From: Corynebacterium wankanglinii | GTDB lineage: Bacteria > Actinomycetota > Actinomycetes > Mycobacteriales > Mycobacteriaceae | DNA: 64,000 bases | Assembly: GCA_014490595.1 (NCBI GenBank) | Contig: CP061031.1 | Span: forward strand, 1,550,001-1,614,000 | Direction: 5' to 3' | Shown: piece by piece, positions 17,775-26,422 of the stretch | Layout of the letters: each line of letters begins with the position of its first letter | Position numbering within the stretch: position 1 is the first letter of the stretch | Notes under the pieces: generated by a model | What the model was told of the DNA's origin: nothing | Database searches by the model: none | The model's input: the letters and a program-made list of their open reading frames with translations, nothing else | Translations under genes and position numbers: made by a program

Positions 17775-20069
17775 TCACTTACCAAATCCGGCGCGCTTGA
17801 GCGCGTCCGCCATCGAGCCGGATGCTTGACGACGCCCCTCCGGTTTCCCACCACCCCGGCGCTTCTTGGCCTGCCTGTTCTGGCCGCCTTGGTTCCGAGC
17901 ATTCTTCGGAGTGGGCTGTCCGGGTTCGTCGTCGAGCCGCAGGCTCAGGCCGATGCGGTTGCGGGCCACGTCTACGTCCATGACTTTGACCTTCACTACC
18001 TCACCGGAGCGCACCACCTCGTGCGGGTCGGAGACGAATTTGTGGCTCATGGCGGAGACGTGCACCAGCCCATCCTGGTGGACGCCGACGTCCACGAAGG
18101 CACCGAAGGCGGCCACGTTGGTCACCGTGCCCTCAAGGATCATGCCGGGCGCGAGGTCCTTGACCTCGTTGATGCCTTCTTTGAATTCGGCGGTCTTGAA
18201 TTCTGGGCGCGGGTCGCGCCCCGGTTTGTCCAGCTCCGCGAGGATGTCCGTGACGGTGGGCACGCCGAAGGTCTCGTCGGCGAAATCAGCCGGCGCGAGC
18301 TTAGTCAGCACGGCGGTGTTGCCGATGAGCTGCTCGGTGCCCAGCCCCGTCGCCTGCGCGACGCGCTCGACCACCGGGTAGGCCTCCGGGTGCACTGCGG
18401 AGCCGTCCAGCGGGTTCGCGCCGCCCTGGATGCGCAAGAAGCCGGCGGCCTGCTCGAACGCCTTCGGCCCAAGACGCGGGACCTTGCCCAGCTCCTTGCG
18501 GGTGGTAAACCGGCCGTGCTCGTCGCGGTAGGCCACGATGTTCTTCGCCACCGTGCCGGACAGGCCGGCGACGCGCTCGAGCAGCGGCGCCGAGGCGGTG
18601 TTGACGTCCACTCCGACGGAGTTCACCGCATCCTCCACCACCGCGTCCAGCGTCTGCGCGAGCGCGGTCTGGTTCACGTCGTGCTGGTACTGGCCCACCC
18701 CGATGGATTTCGGGTCCACCTTCACCAACTCTGCAAGCGGGTCCTGCAGGCGTCTCGCGATGGACACCGCCGAGCGCAGGGAGACATCCATATCCGGGAA
18801 CTCCTCCGCCGCGATCGGGCTTGCCGAGTACACCGACGCACCCGACTCGGAGACCACCACCGGGGTCGGCCGCTTACCGCCAGCCTGGGCTATGAGATCC
18901 GCGACTTCGCCGGCGAGCTTCTCCGACTCGCGCGAAGCGGTGCCATTGCCCACCGCGATCAGCTCCACGCCGTGCTCCGCGGCCAGCGACGCCAGCTCCG
19001 CCCGGGAGGCATCCCAGCGGTTCTGCGGCTGGTGCGGGTAAACAATCGTGGTGGCCACAACTTTGCCCGTCTCATCCACCACCGCGCACTTCACACCGTT
19101 GCGGTAGCCCGGATCCAACGCCAGGGTGGCGCGCTGTCCCGCCGGGGCGGCCAGGAGCACGTCGCGCAGGTTAGTTTTGAACACCTGCAGCGCGCCCTCT
19201 TCCGCCTTTTCCTTCAGGCGCATGCGGGTATCCAGGTTCGCGGAGACCTGCAGCTTGGTGCGCCAGCCCCAGCGAACCGCTTTGGCTACCCATTCGGAGT
19301 CTTTCACCGGCAAGTCGAAGCGCTCGGCGATCATCCCCTCGTACACGGCCTCCTCACCGGCATCCATGTCGAGGGTGAGCACGCCTTCTGCCTCGCCGCG
19401 CAATAGTGCCAGGATGCGGTGGCTGGGCAGCTTGTCAAACGGCTCGGAGAATTCGAAATAGTCCGCGAACTTCGCCCCCTCGGTCTCTTTGCCCGCCACC
19501 ACGGCCGAGCGCATGGTGCCCTGCTCGTAAACACGGTCGCGCACCGCGCCCACCAGGTCGGCGTCGGTGGCAAATCGGTCCACCAGGATGGCGCGCGCAC
19601 CTTCGAGCGCGGACTTCGCATCCGGGAAGCCCTCCGAAAGGTAGGCCGCAGCCAGGATTTCGGGGTCGGCCGAAGGGTCGTCGATAAGCTGCTGCTCAAG
19701 CGCCTCTAAGCCCGCCTCGCGCGCGATGTCCGCCTTGGTCTTGCGGCGCTTCTTGTACGGGAGATACAGGTCTTCCACGCGCGCCTTTGTGTCGGCGGCG
19801 AGGATTGCCCCCTTTAACTCATCCGTGAGTTTGCCCTGTTCCTCGATGCTTTCCAGCACCGCCTGCTTGCGCTCGGCGAGCTCGAGGAGGTAGGTGTTGC
19901 GCTCTGCAATGTGGCGCAGCTGTGCGTCGTCGAGGCCGCCCGTGGCCTCCTTGCGGTAGCGGGCGATGAACGGGACAGTGTTTCCCTCGGCCAGCAGCTT
20001 CAGCGCCTGCTCGACCTGGCTGTCCCGGACACTCAGTTCTTTCGCGATGGTGGCTGCGATTGATGTCAT
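17775..20069 (-). CDS. tex: Tex family RNA-binding transcription accessory protein
   Basis: Tex is a nucleic-acid-binding protein related to eukaryotic Spt6. The product is 764 residues. An N-terminal helical region (VPFIARYRKEATG) precedes a YqgF-like RNase H fold domain (LALDPGYRNG). A helix-hairpin-helix region (AYRDEHGRFTTR) and a C-terminal S1 domain (GTVTNVAAFGAFVDVGVHQD) follow. A basic, Arg/Lys-rich tail ends the protein. TACACT ends 7 bp before the ATG, suggesting a leaderless mRNA. Confidence 0.95.
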   Translation of the reverse strand: MTSIAATIAKELSVRDSQVEQALKLLAEGNTVPFIARYRKEATGGLDDAQLRHIAERNTYLLELAERKQAVLESIEEQGKLTDELKGAILAADTKARVEDLYLPYKKRRKTKADIAREAGLEALEQQLIDDPSADPEILAAAYLSEGFPDAKSALEGARAILVDRFATDADLVGAVRDRVYEQGTMRSAVVAGKETEGAKFADYFEFSEPFDKLPSHRILALLRGEAEGVLTLDMDAGEEAVYEGMIAERFDLPVKDSEWVAKAVRWGWRTKLQVSANLDTRMRLKEKAEEGALQVFKTNLRDVLLAAPAGQRATLALDPGYRNGVKCAVVDETGKVVATTIVYPHQPQNRWDASRAELASLAAEHGVELIAVGNGTASRESEKLAGEVADLIAQAGGKRPTPVVVSESGASVYSASPIAAEEFPDMDVSLRSAVSIARRLQDPLAELVKVDPKSIGVGQYQHDVNQTALAQTLDAVVEDAVNSVGVDVNTASAPLLERVAGLSGTVAKNIVAYRDEHGRFTTRKELGKVPRLGPKAFEQAAGFLRIQGGANPLDGSAVHPEAYPVVERVAQATGLGTEQLIGNTAVLTKLAPADFADETFGVPTVTDILAELDKPGRDPRPEFKTAEFKEGINEVKDLAPGMILEGTVTNVAAFGAFVDVGVHQDGLVHVSAMSHKFVSDPHEVVRSGEVVKVKVMDVDVARNRIGLSLRLDDEPGQPTPKNARNQGGQNRQAKKRRGGGKPEGRRQASGSMADALKRAGFGK

Positions 20070-20076
20070 TCGGGCG

Positions 20077-20082
20077 AGTGTA
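20077..20082 (-). promoter_or_regulatory. -10 hexamer for a leaderless tex mRNA
   Basis: On the minus strand TACACT ends 7 bp before the tex ATG. Confidence 0.55.
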
Positions 20083-20093
20083 GTCGCCCGCGA

Positions 20094-21479
20094 CTAGAGC
20101 AAGACTTGCGCCAGAAGCGAGCCGACGACACACGAGGTGAACACCGAAATCGCTCCCGGTACCAAGAATGAGTGGTTGATTACGTACTTGCCAATGCGCG
20201 TCGTGCCCGTGCGGTCGAAGCCGATGCACGCAAGGTCTGACGGGTAGGTCGGCAGAATCCAGTACCCGTAGGCTGCACCGTAGAACCCGACGATGATTTT
20301 CGGGTCGATGCCCAGCGCCAGGCCGATCGGAGCGATGGCCACGAGCGCGGCCGCCTGCGAGTTCACCAGCTTGGACACGATGAGCAGCACGATCGCGTAG
20401 GCCCACGGGGCCGCCTCCACCACGGAGCCGAGCCCTTCTTCCAGCTGGTCGATGTGCGCCGCGAAGAACGTGTCGGCCATCCATGCGACGCCGAAGACCG
20501 AAAACACTGCGGTCATGCCGGCCTTGAACACCGGGGTCGAGGCAATCTTTTTGTGGTCTACCTTGCAGAACAGCAGGATCAGCGCACCCGCGAAGAGCAT
20601 CACCATCTGGATTGCAAGGTTCATCGACAGCGGCTTCATGCCTCCCTCGCCGTCATCGAAGGCCGGGCGCAGTCCTTCGAACGCACCGAGGATGACCACA
20701 AACACGATCGCGCCGAGGAATACCCACACGGCGTTTTTGGCGGAGCGCGGGAAGACCTCGTCCATCAGCGAGTGGCTGGACTGGTTGATGGACTCTGCAA
20801 ACGCCGGATCTTTCAACCGCTCCTGGAACACCGGGTCCTGGTCAAGGTCTTTGCCCCTGCGCAGCGACCACAACGCGGCCAGCACCACACCAGACAGCGA
20901 CGCCGGAATGGCCACCATGAGGATCTGCGGGATGGAATACGCCTTGTCAATCACACCGGCGTTTTCCGCCAGGATGGATGCGAGCGACACGGTTGCAACC
21001 GAAACCGGGGAGGCCGTGATACCCATCTGCGCGGAGGTGGACGAGACGGCCATGGGCCGCTCGGGACGAATGCCCTTCTTCAGCGCGATGTCCTCAATGA
21101 TGGGGAACATGGTGTAGACGACATGCCCCGTACCGCAGAGAACGGTGAGAAACCAGGTAGTCAGCGGCGCGAGGATGGTGATGCGCTCCGGATGGGCGCG
21201 CAAAACCTTCTCCGCCTGTTGCATCATGACTTCGAGGCCGCGCGATTGCTGCAGCGTTGCGGCGCAGCCGATCACGGCGATGATGGTGAGCATCACGCCC
21301 ACGGGCGGCTCGCCAGGCTCGAGCCCGAAGACGAACACCATCAGCATGAGGCCGATGCCGGAAATCAGGCCGAGGCCCAGCCCGCCGTAGCGGGTGCCGA
21401 GCAACAGCGCACCAAGAATTATGACGACTTGCAGGACGATGGCGACCACAGACGTTGGGTCGAGCACTGACGCGAGCAT
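20094..21479 (-). CDS. dcuB: Anaerobic C4-dicarboxylate carrier, Dcu family (DcuA/DcuB type)
   Basis: Dcu carriers exchange fumarate, malate or aspartate for succinate during fumarate respiration. The 461-residue protein has about ten to twelve hydrophobic segments. The family blocks are present: LCGTGHVVYTMFPII, RPMAVSSTSAQMGITASPVS, and YWILPTYPSDLACIGFDRTGTTRIG. An AGAAAGGA ribosome-binding site precedes the ATG. Downstream, tex begins only 24 bp away but has its own -10. The carrier suggests an organism that can ferment or respire fumarate. DcuA and DcuB cannot be separated with confidence. Confidence 0.9.
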   Translation of the reverse strand: MLASVLDPTSVVAIVLQVVIILGALLLGTRYGGLGLGLISGIGLMLMVFVFGLEPGEPPVGVMLTIIAVIGCAATLQQSRGLEVMMQQAEKVLRAHPERITILAPLTTWFLTVLCGTGHVVYTMFPIIEDIALKKGIRPERPMAVSSTSAQMGITASPVSVATVSLASILAENAGVIDKAYSIPQILMVAIPASLSGVVLAALWSLRRGKDLDQDPVFQERLKDPAFAESINQSSHSLMDEVFPRSAKNAVWVFLGAIVFVVILGAFEGLRPAFDDGEGGMKPLSMNLAIQMVMLFAGALILLFCKVDHKKIASTPVFKAGMTAVFSVFGVAWMADTFFAAHIDQLEEGLGSVVEAAPWAYAIVLLIVSKLVNSQAAALVAIAPIGLALGIDPKIIVGFYGAAYGYWILPTYPSDLACIGFDRTGTTRIGKYVINHSFLVPGAISVFTSCVVGSLLAQVLL

Positions 21480-21577
21480 TTGTGTCCTTTCTCCCGAACA
21501 CGCGTAACACTCTCAACCTTATGCAGCAATGGTCAGATCATTAAATTTTCATAGGGTGATGTCAGCCACCAGATCGG

Positions 21578-22642
21578 CTAAACCTCTATGGTCTGGCCCG
21601 ACTCATAGGTGCCCACAACATCACCGACCGCCCGCGTGGCCTGCTCCACCGGCAACGCAGTCCTCCCCTCGACAGTGAGCACACTGCCCTCCTGCGCAAT
21701 CCGGGTAGCCCGGTACCCCGCCTTCTTCAGCGCCCTGCGCATTTGCTTTGCGACGATCCGCTTCGCCCCACCCACTTGCAGCGTTGTAACCACGTCGCGG
21801 GCATCGAGCATGAACCGGTCGTCGGCGCTGAGCTCTGCCTGCTCCAACAGCTCGGGGCGGACCGCACGCGTGCGCTTCAGGGATTGCTCGCGGCGCCAGG
21901 CCTCCACCTTGGCGTGGTCGCCGGATGTGAGCACCGCCGGCGCCTCAATGCCGCGCCACACGCGCGGTTTGGTGTAGCTGGGCCCCTCGAGCAAGCCATC
22001 GGAGAAGCTGTCGTCCTCGTGGCTTTCGGTGTTGCCCAGCACGCCCGGGATCAGGCGGGTGACGGCCTCGGCGATGACGAGCACGGCCACCTCACCGCCG
22101 ATGAGCACGTAGTCTCCAATTGAGACCTCATGCACCCGGTACCGGTGTGTGGCGTCCTCGAAAACGCGCTGATCGATGCCCTCGTAGCGCCCGCAGGCGA
22201 ACACGATGTGTTTCTCTCGCGACCACGCCTGCGCATCTTTCTGCGTGAAAGGCTTACCCGCCGGAGTGGGCACGAGCAGCAACGGCTTGTCGGTATCGCC
22301 ACCGCCTTCGTACGGGCGAGGTGCGACATCATGGACGTCGTCATGGCGCAACTTATCGTTGCGGTGGGCCTCCGCCGAATCTAGCGCGGTGCCGGCGCGG
22401 CCCGCAGCAACGTCGTCGAGCGCAGGGCCCCACACCTCCGGCTTCATCACCATGCCCGGTCCCCCACCGAGTGGCGGCGAATCCACCGACTTGTGGTTGC
22501 CGGTTGCCCAATCGCGCAGGTCGTGCACGCCCACGGAGAGGATGCCCTGCTCGATCGCCTTGCCCAGCAGCGCGTGGCGCAGCGGATCGAGGTATCCGGG
22601 GAAGATGGTGACAACGTCTAAGCGCAGCTGCGGGTTAGACAT
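21578..22642 (-). CDS. trmD: tRNA (guanine-N1)-methyltransferase TrmD with a C-terminal extension
   Basis: TrmD methylates G37 of tRNA using a trefoil-knot SAM site. The start MSNPQLRLDVVTIFPGYL at 22642 is in the natural position, overlapping the expected rimM stop by 8 bp. GGGPGMVMKPE, FACGRYEGIDQRV and SIGDYVLIGGE are the knot signatures. The product is 354 residues, about 100 longer than Escherichia coli TrmD. One reason is an inserted polar loop of about 40 residues. Another is a C-terminal extension of about 70 residues after RPELLEQAELS that I do not recognise. As sequenced, the frame is open upstream into rimM. Confidence 0.93.
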   Translation of the reverse strand: MSNPQLRLDVVTIFPGYLDPLRHALLGKAIEQGILSVGVHDLRDWATGNHKSVDSPPLGGGPGMVMKPEVWGPALDDVAAGRAGTALDSAEAHRNDKLRHDDVHDVAPRPYEGGGDTDKPLLLVPTPAGKPFTQKDAQAWSREKHIVFACGRYEGIDQRVFEDATHRYRVHEVSIGDYVLIGGEVAVLVIAEAVTRLIPGVLGNTESHEDDSFSDGLLEGPSYTKPRVWRGIEAPAVLTSGDHAKVEAWRREQSLKRTRAVRPELLEQAELSADDRFMLDARDVVTTLQVGGAKRIVAKQMRRALKKAGYRATRIAQEGSVLTVEGRTALPVEQATRAVGDVVGTYESGQTIEV

Positions 22643-23134
22643 CCAGCAGGCCCTCGGGCGGGTAATAACGAGGTAGCCCTCATCCAGTTCGAGCTCCGGC
22701 ACAAAATCCATCACGAACGGGACCATGACATCCTTGCCCTTGTAGTCGATCTCCAGGATCTTGCGGTTCGGCGCGTCCATCACGCCAGTGACCTCGCCGA
22801 CCTCAGCGCCGTCGTGGCGCACCTTCAGGCCAATCAGCTCGTGATTGTAGTACTCATCCGAGTCCTCGTCGCGCTCCAGCGGTTCCGCGTAGAACTTCAT
22901 GCCACGCAAGCTGTCCGCCGCGGTGCGGTCCTGCACCTCTTCAAAACTGACCAGCAAGCGCTTTTGGTGCGGCCTAACCGACTTCACGGTCAGCTCCCGC
23001 TCCTTGCCCGCCTGGCGGCCAGCCAGCACAGCGCCAACAACGATGTGCTGCTCCGATTCGTCCGCCAACAATTCGACGGCGACTTCGCCTTTCACACCGT
23101 GGGATTTCACCACCCGGCCAATAATGAGCTCCAT
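22635..23134 (-). pseudogene. rimM: Ribosome maturation factor RimM, frameshifted at its last residues and read through into trmD
   Basis: RimM helps mature the 30S head domain. The start MELIIGRVVKSHGVKGE at 23134 and the body (KRLLVSFEEVQDR, LEIDYKGKDVMVPFV, LDEGYLVIT) are normal. After LVIT the sequence has three C where four would give PPEGLLDV and TAA at 22635. With three C the frame instead continues as RPRACW and joins trmD in frame, giving an apparent 518-residue fusion. The break is at 22660-22662 and is likely a homopolymer error. Only about seven residues would be altered, so the RimM domain itself is intact. Confidence 0.85.
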
Positions 23135-23234
23135 GGGTGGTTACGGTAGCAGGGTGCCGGTTTCCGGCCTATCGTTCCTCCCTCCCGGGTCCACACTTAC
23201 ACCACTCAAATTGTTCAACCCCTCCTAAACGCGA

Positions 23235-23273
23235 AACCCCCGCTCCTGCACGTGGTGTGCGGGAGCGGGGGTT
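23235..23273 (-). terminator. Terminator after rpsP
   Basis: The stem CCCCCGCTCC/GGAGCGGGGG lies 20 bp after the rpsP stop. On the minus strand it is followed by TTTCGCGTTT. Confidence 0.75.
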
Positions 23274-23293
23274 CGTCGAAAAGCGGGAAGCGC

Positions 23294-23800
23294 TTAGTTT
23301 TCCTCAGCCGGAGCGTCCTCGGAAGCCTCAGCGGACTCGCCTTCAGCCTCAGCGGCCTCAGCCTCTGCAGCGGCGGCGGCCTCGGCAGCCTCCTTCGCCT
23401 CAGCCTCTTCCTTGGCCTTCTTGCGCTTCTCGGTGATGGCCTCGGCGGTCGGGCCGTTCTTAGCCTCCTCGAGCGCCTGGTTGAACAGGTCGAGCTTGGA
23501 CGGCTTCTCCTCGGCCACCTTCAGGCTGCCCTCAGCGCCGTCGAGGCCCTTGTGCTTCTGCCAGTCGCCGGTCACCTTGAGCAGTGCGAGCACCGGCTCG
23601 GTCGGCTGCGCGCCGACGCCCAGCCAGTACTGTGCGCGCTCGGAGTCGATGCGGATGAGCGACGGCTCTTCCTTCGGGTGGTAGATGCCGATGTTCTCGA
23701 TGACGGCGCCGTCACGACGGGTGCGGGCGTCAGCGACAACAACGCGGTACTGGGCGTTGCGGATCTTACCAACGCGCTGCAGCTTGATCTTTACAGCCAT
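23294..23800 (-). CDS. rpsP: 30S ribosomal protein S16 with an acidic Ala/Glu-rich tail
   Basis: S16 is a small-subunit assembly protein. The core [20 protein letters not shown] to about residue 85 is typical ([24 protein letters not shown]). A tail of roughly 80 residues follows, rich in Ala, Glu and Lys and ending DAPAEEN. This gives 168 residues against about 82 in Escherichia coli. AAGGAAG precedes the ATG. A terminator separates it from rimM. Confidence 0.97.
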   Translation of the reverse strand: MAVKIKLQRVGKIRNAQYRVVVADARTRRDGAVIENIGIYHPKEEPSLIRIDSERAQYWLGVGAQPTEPVLALLKVTGDWQKHKGLDGAEGSLKVAEEKPSKLDLFNQALEEAKNGPTAEAITEKRKKAKEEAEAKEAAEAAAAAEAEAAEAEGESAEASEDAPAEEN

Positions 23801-24143
23801 GATGTACTTCCTTGTAGGTCACTGGGCAGTGCAGACACTCGCCGCTTGCCGACGAGCCGGTTCAACCCTTCTTATTTACCCTGCGCGTGCCTGGCCGGGC
23901 GACCTCCCCGTCGAGGTGCGACCTCGTGGAGTGCAGACGGTTCCGGCGCGTACGCAGTTATGGACTTGTCGTGCCTGACGCCAAAGCGCCGGGCAACCCA
24001 AGGGAGTCTACGCGGAACCCACTACGACGCCAAAACCGGTGGGGTTGCCGGTTCGGCGCAATGCGGATCGAGTTGTAATGTCTTCAATCGCTTGTGACGT
24101 TAGAGGATCACAGCATCACGATTGAGACGGGTTGGAGAAGCGG
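23801..24143. other. 343-bp divergent intergenic region between rpsP and the acyltransferase gene
   Basis: It should hold the rpsP promoter and that of the acyltransferase gene. I see no convincing promoter pair, coding sequence, tRNA or repeat in it. Confidence 0.5.
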
Positions 24144-26297
24144 TTGACTACGACAGCGGGACACACGTCGCAGCCGACGAAGGGTTCAACCGCCTACAGG
24201 GTTGACTTGGACGGCCTGCGAGGCTTTGCCATCGCCCTCGTGGTCATCTTCCACGTGTTCGTCGGTCGCGTCTCCGGCGGCGTGGATGTCTTCCTGCTGC
24301 TGTCCGGCTACTTCTTCCTGGGCGGGCAACTGCGTTACGCATTACGCCCCAACCCGAATCTGAACCCGTGGTGGCCCCTGTGGCGCACGATCCGCAGACT
24401 GGTGCCCGCGCTGGCACTGGTGGTTGTGGCCGTTATCGGGCTCGTGCTGGCAGTAGCACCCGAACTCATGAGCGTGGAGCTGTCCCGCCAAGTCACCGCA
24501 TCCATGCTGTACTACCAAAACTGGGAGCTGGTCGCCCAGAACGCGGACTACGCCGCCGCGAGCCAAGAGACCTCCCCGTTGCAACACCTATGGTCCATGT
24601 CGGTGCAGGGGCAGTTTTACCTGTTTGGCATTGCGATGGGCTGGCTGATCGCTATCGCTGTGGTGAAGCTCCGCGCCAACCCGGTGCACGCACGCCGCGC
24701 CGCGATCGGTGTTTTGGCCGTGATCACTGTCGTCTCCTTCGCCTGGGCATCCCGTTTCGGGCTCGAAGGAACTGGTGAGAACTACTACTCCACGTTCTCC
24801 CGCGCATGGGAACTGTCTCTGGGCGCCCTGCTGGCGTTCGTGCCTGCGCACCGGTTTTTGCCCGAAGCCACCGCGTGGCTCACCGCGCTGCTGGGCGTGG
24901 TCCTCATCGCCGTCACAGGGCTGATCGTGCCCACTTCGCTGGCGTTCCCCGGCCCCGTGGCCCTGATCCCCCTCACCGGCGCTGCGCTGGTAATTCTGTC
25001 CGGCAACTCGAACCCCGTCTCCGCCGTGCTCGCGTCTTCGCCCATGACCTGGCTGGGAAACGTCGCCTACTCGCTGTACCTGTGGCACTGGCCGCTGCTG
25101 ATCATTGTCACCGTCCTCGGCGGCTACGACACACCGCCGGCATGGCTGGGAGCCCTTGTCATCGTGGTCTCGCTGTGCCTCGCGCACGTGACGCACACGC
25201 TAGTGGAAGATCCGCTTCGCCAGCACCGCCCCCGTCCGCGTGGGGACGACGATCCCGTCGCGGCCGCCCGCACGTCCCTTCGCACGGTGCCGGGTGCGGC
25301 GCGCGCAGTGGGCGGAATTGTAACCGGCGTTCTCTTTGTTGCCGCCCTGGCCCTGCAACCGTACTGGGACCACCGGGTGGATACCGCCGAAAAACCGCTC
25401 GACCCTGTGACGTACCCGGGAGCCCGCGCACTGCAAGGCGCAGCGGTGCCGGACGTGGAGGCTCGCCCAAACCCCCAGCTCATCGCCGGTGTATTCCCCC
25501 CGATCGGCGAGGAAGGCTGCATGATCTTCCTCCCCGAAGGCCCGGAGGAAATGCCACGCCCGGACTGCGTCTACGGCGACCTGGAGGCAGAGACCACCGT
25601 CGTACTCGCCGGCGGCTCCCACATCGAGCCGTTCATCGTTCCCTTAGACGCCCTAGGCAAGGAACACGGATTCAAGGTTGCCACGTTCGTGCGTCAGGAG
25701 TGCCCGCTTGTGGTCGGCGGCCCTGAGGACCCGGCCAACGAGATCGTCTCTCCCGAGTGCGCCGAGTGGGGCGAGAACGCGCTGCAGGAGATCCTCAACC
25801 TCGCACCCGCCATGGTCATCTCCACCTCCACCCGCCCGGCTGGCCATGCCGGCGGCGGCCTCGTCTCCGCCGATTACGTGCCGGACGCGTACGCCAATCT
25901 CTGGCAGCGCCTCGCGGAGCTGGGCATTCCGTTTGTGGGGCTGCGCGACAACCCGTGGATGTTCAACCCAGACGGCGATCCGATGGACCCCAACCTGTGC
26001 ATTGTCTCCGGCTACCCGGAGTACGCCTGCTCCATGGCCGCGGACATGGTCTACGCGCCGGAGGACCCGGCTGCGGTGTTCCTCGACGGCAGCTTCGCCC
26101 AGTGGAGCATCGACACCTCCGGGTGGTACTGCGTCGACGGCATCTGCCCGCCGCAGATCGGCAACGTGTACATCTACCGCGACCAGAACCACATCTCCAA
26201 CGCGTACGCTGAATCGCTCGCGCCCCTGCTCTGGGAGCAGCTCTCCCCCATCTTCGCGGAGCTTTCGCTTATCGACGCACCTCCGGCCACCCCCTAA
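24144..26297 (+). CDS. Membrane O-acyltransferase with C-terminal SGNH domain (OatA-like)
   Basis: This is an acyltransferase-3 family protein that moves acyl groups across the membrane to an extracellular glycan or lipid. It has 717 residues. The N-terminal half has about ten membrane helices with the family opening YRVDLDGLRGFAIALVV and FFLGG. The C-terminal half is an extracytoplasmic SGNH-hydrolase-like domain. Its Ser block is AGGSHIEPF, with Gly where GDSH is more usual, and its Asp/His block is DQNHIS. I prefer TTG 24144 because GGAGAAG lies 5-6 bp upstream; TTG 24132 is possible. The acceptor is unknown. Confidence 0.88.
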   Translation: MTTTAGHTSQPTKGSTAYRVDLDGLRGFAIALVVIFHVFVGRVSGGVDVFLLLSGYFFLGGQLRYALRPNPNLNPWWPLWRTIRRLVPALALVVVAVIGLVLAVAPELMSVELSRQVTASMLYYQNWELVAQNADYAAASQETSPLQHLWSMSVQGQFYLFGIAMGWLIAIAVVKLRANPVHARRAAIGVLAVITVVSFAWASRFGLEGTGENYYSTFSRAWELSLGALLAFVPAHRFLPEATAWLTALLGVVLIAVTGLIVPTSLAFPGPVALIPLTGAALVILSGNSNPVSAVLASSPMTWLGNVAYSLYLWHWPLLIIVTVLGGYDTPPAWLGALVIVVSLCLAHVTHTLVEDPLRQHRPRPRGDDDPVAAARTSLRTVPGAARAVGGIVTGVLFVAALALQPYWDHRVDTAEKPLDPVTYPGARALQGAAVPDVEARPNPQLIAGVFPPIGEEGCMIFLPEGPEEMPRPDCVYGDLEAETTVVLAGGSHIEPFIVPLDALGKEHGFKVATFVRQECPLVVGGPEDPANEIVSPECAEWGENALQEILNLAPAMVISTSTRPAGHAGGGLVSADYVPDAYANLWQRLAELGIPFVGLRDNPWMFNPDGDPMDPNLCIVSGYPEYACSMAADMVYAPEDPAAVFLDGSFAQWSIDTSGWYCVDGICPPQIGNVYIYRDQNHISNAYAESLAPLLWEQLSPIFAELSLIDAPPATP

Positions 26298-26370
26298 ACC
26301 CAGCCGTTCACGCCACCCGGGGTGCAACCCCCATCCAGGGCGTAGATCCCGGGCACAGACCCCGAGAAGC

Positions 26371-26413
26371 AAACCCCGAGAATGCGCCGAATGTGCGGGC
26401 GTTCTCGGGGTTT
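26371..26413. terminator. Bidirectional terminator between the acyltransferase gene and ffh
   Basis: A perfect 12-bp stem, AAACCCCGAGAA/TTCTCGGGGTTT, lies between the two convergent genes. Confidence 0.85.
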
Positions 26414-26422
26414 GGTGAGCGG

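Noticed and set aside
17733..19406. Long plus-strand open frame opposite tex
   Set aside because: It is antisense to a well-conserved gene, with no start context and His/Arg-rich composition.
23891..24080. Small frames in the rpsP/acyltransferase gap
   Set aside because: They have no ribosome-binding site or -10 at the right spacing and no recognisable protein sequence.
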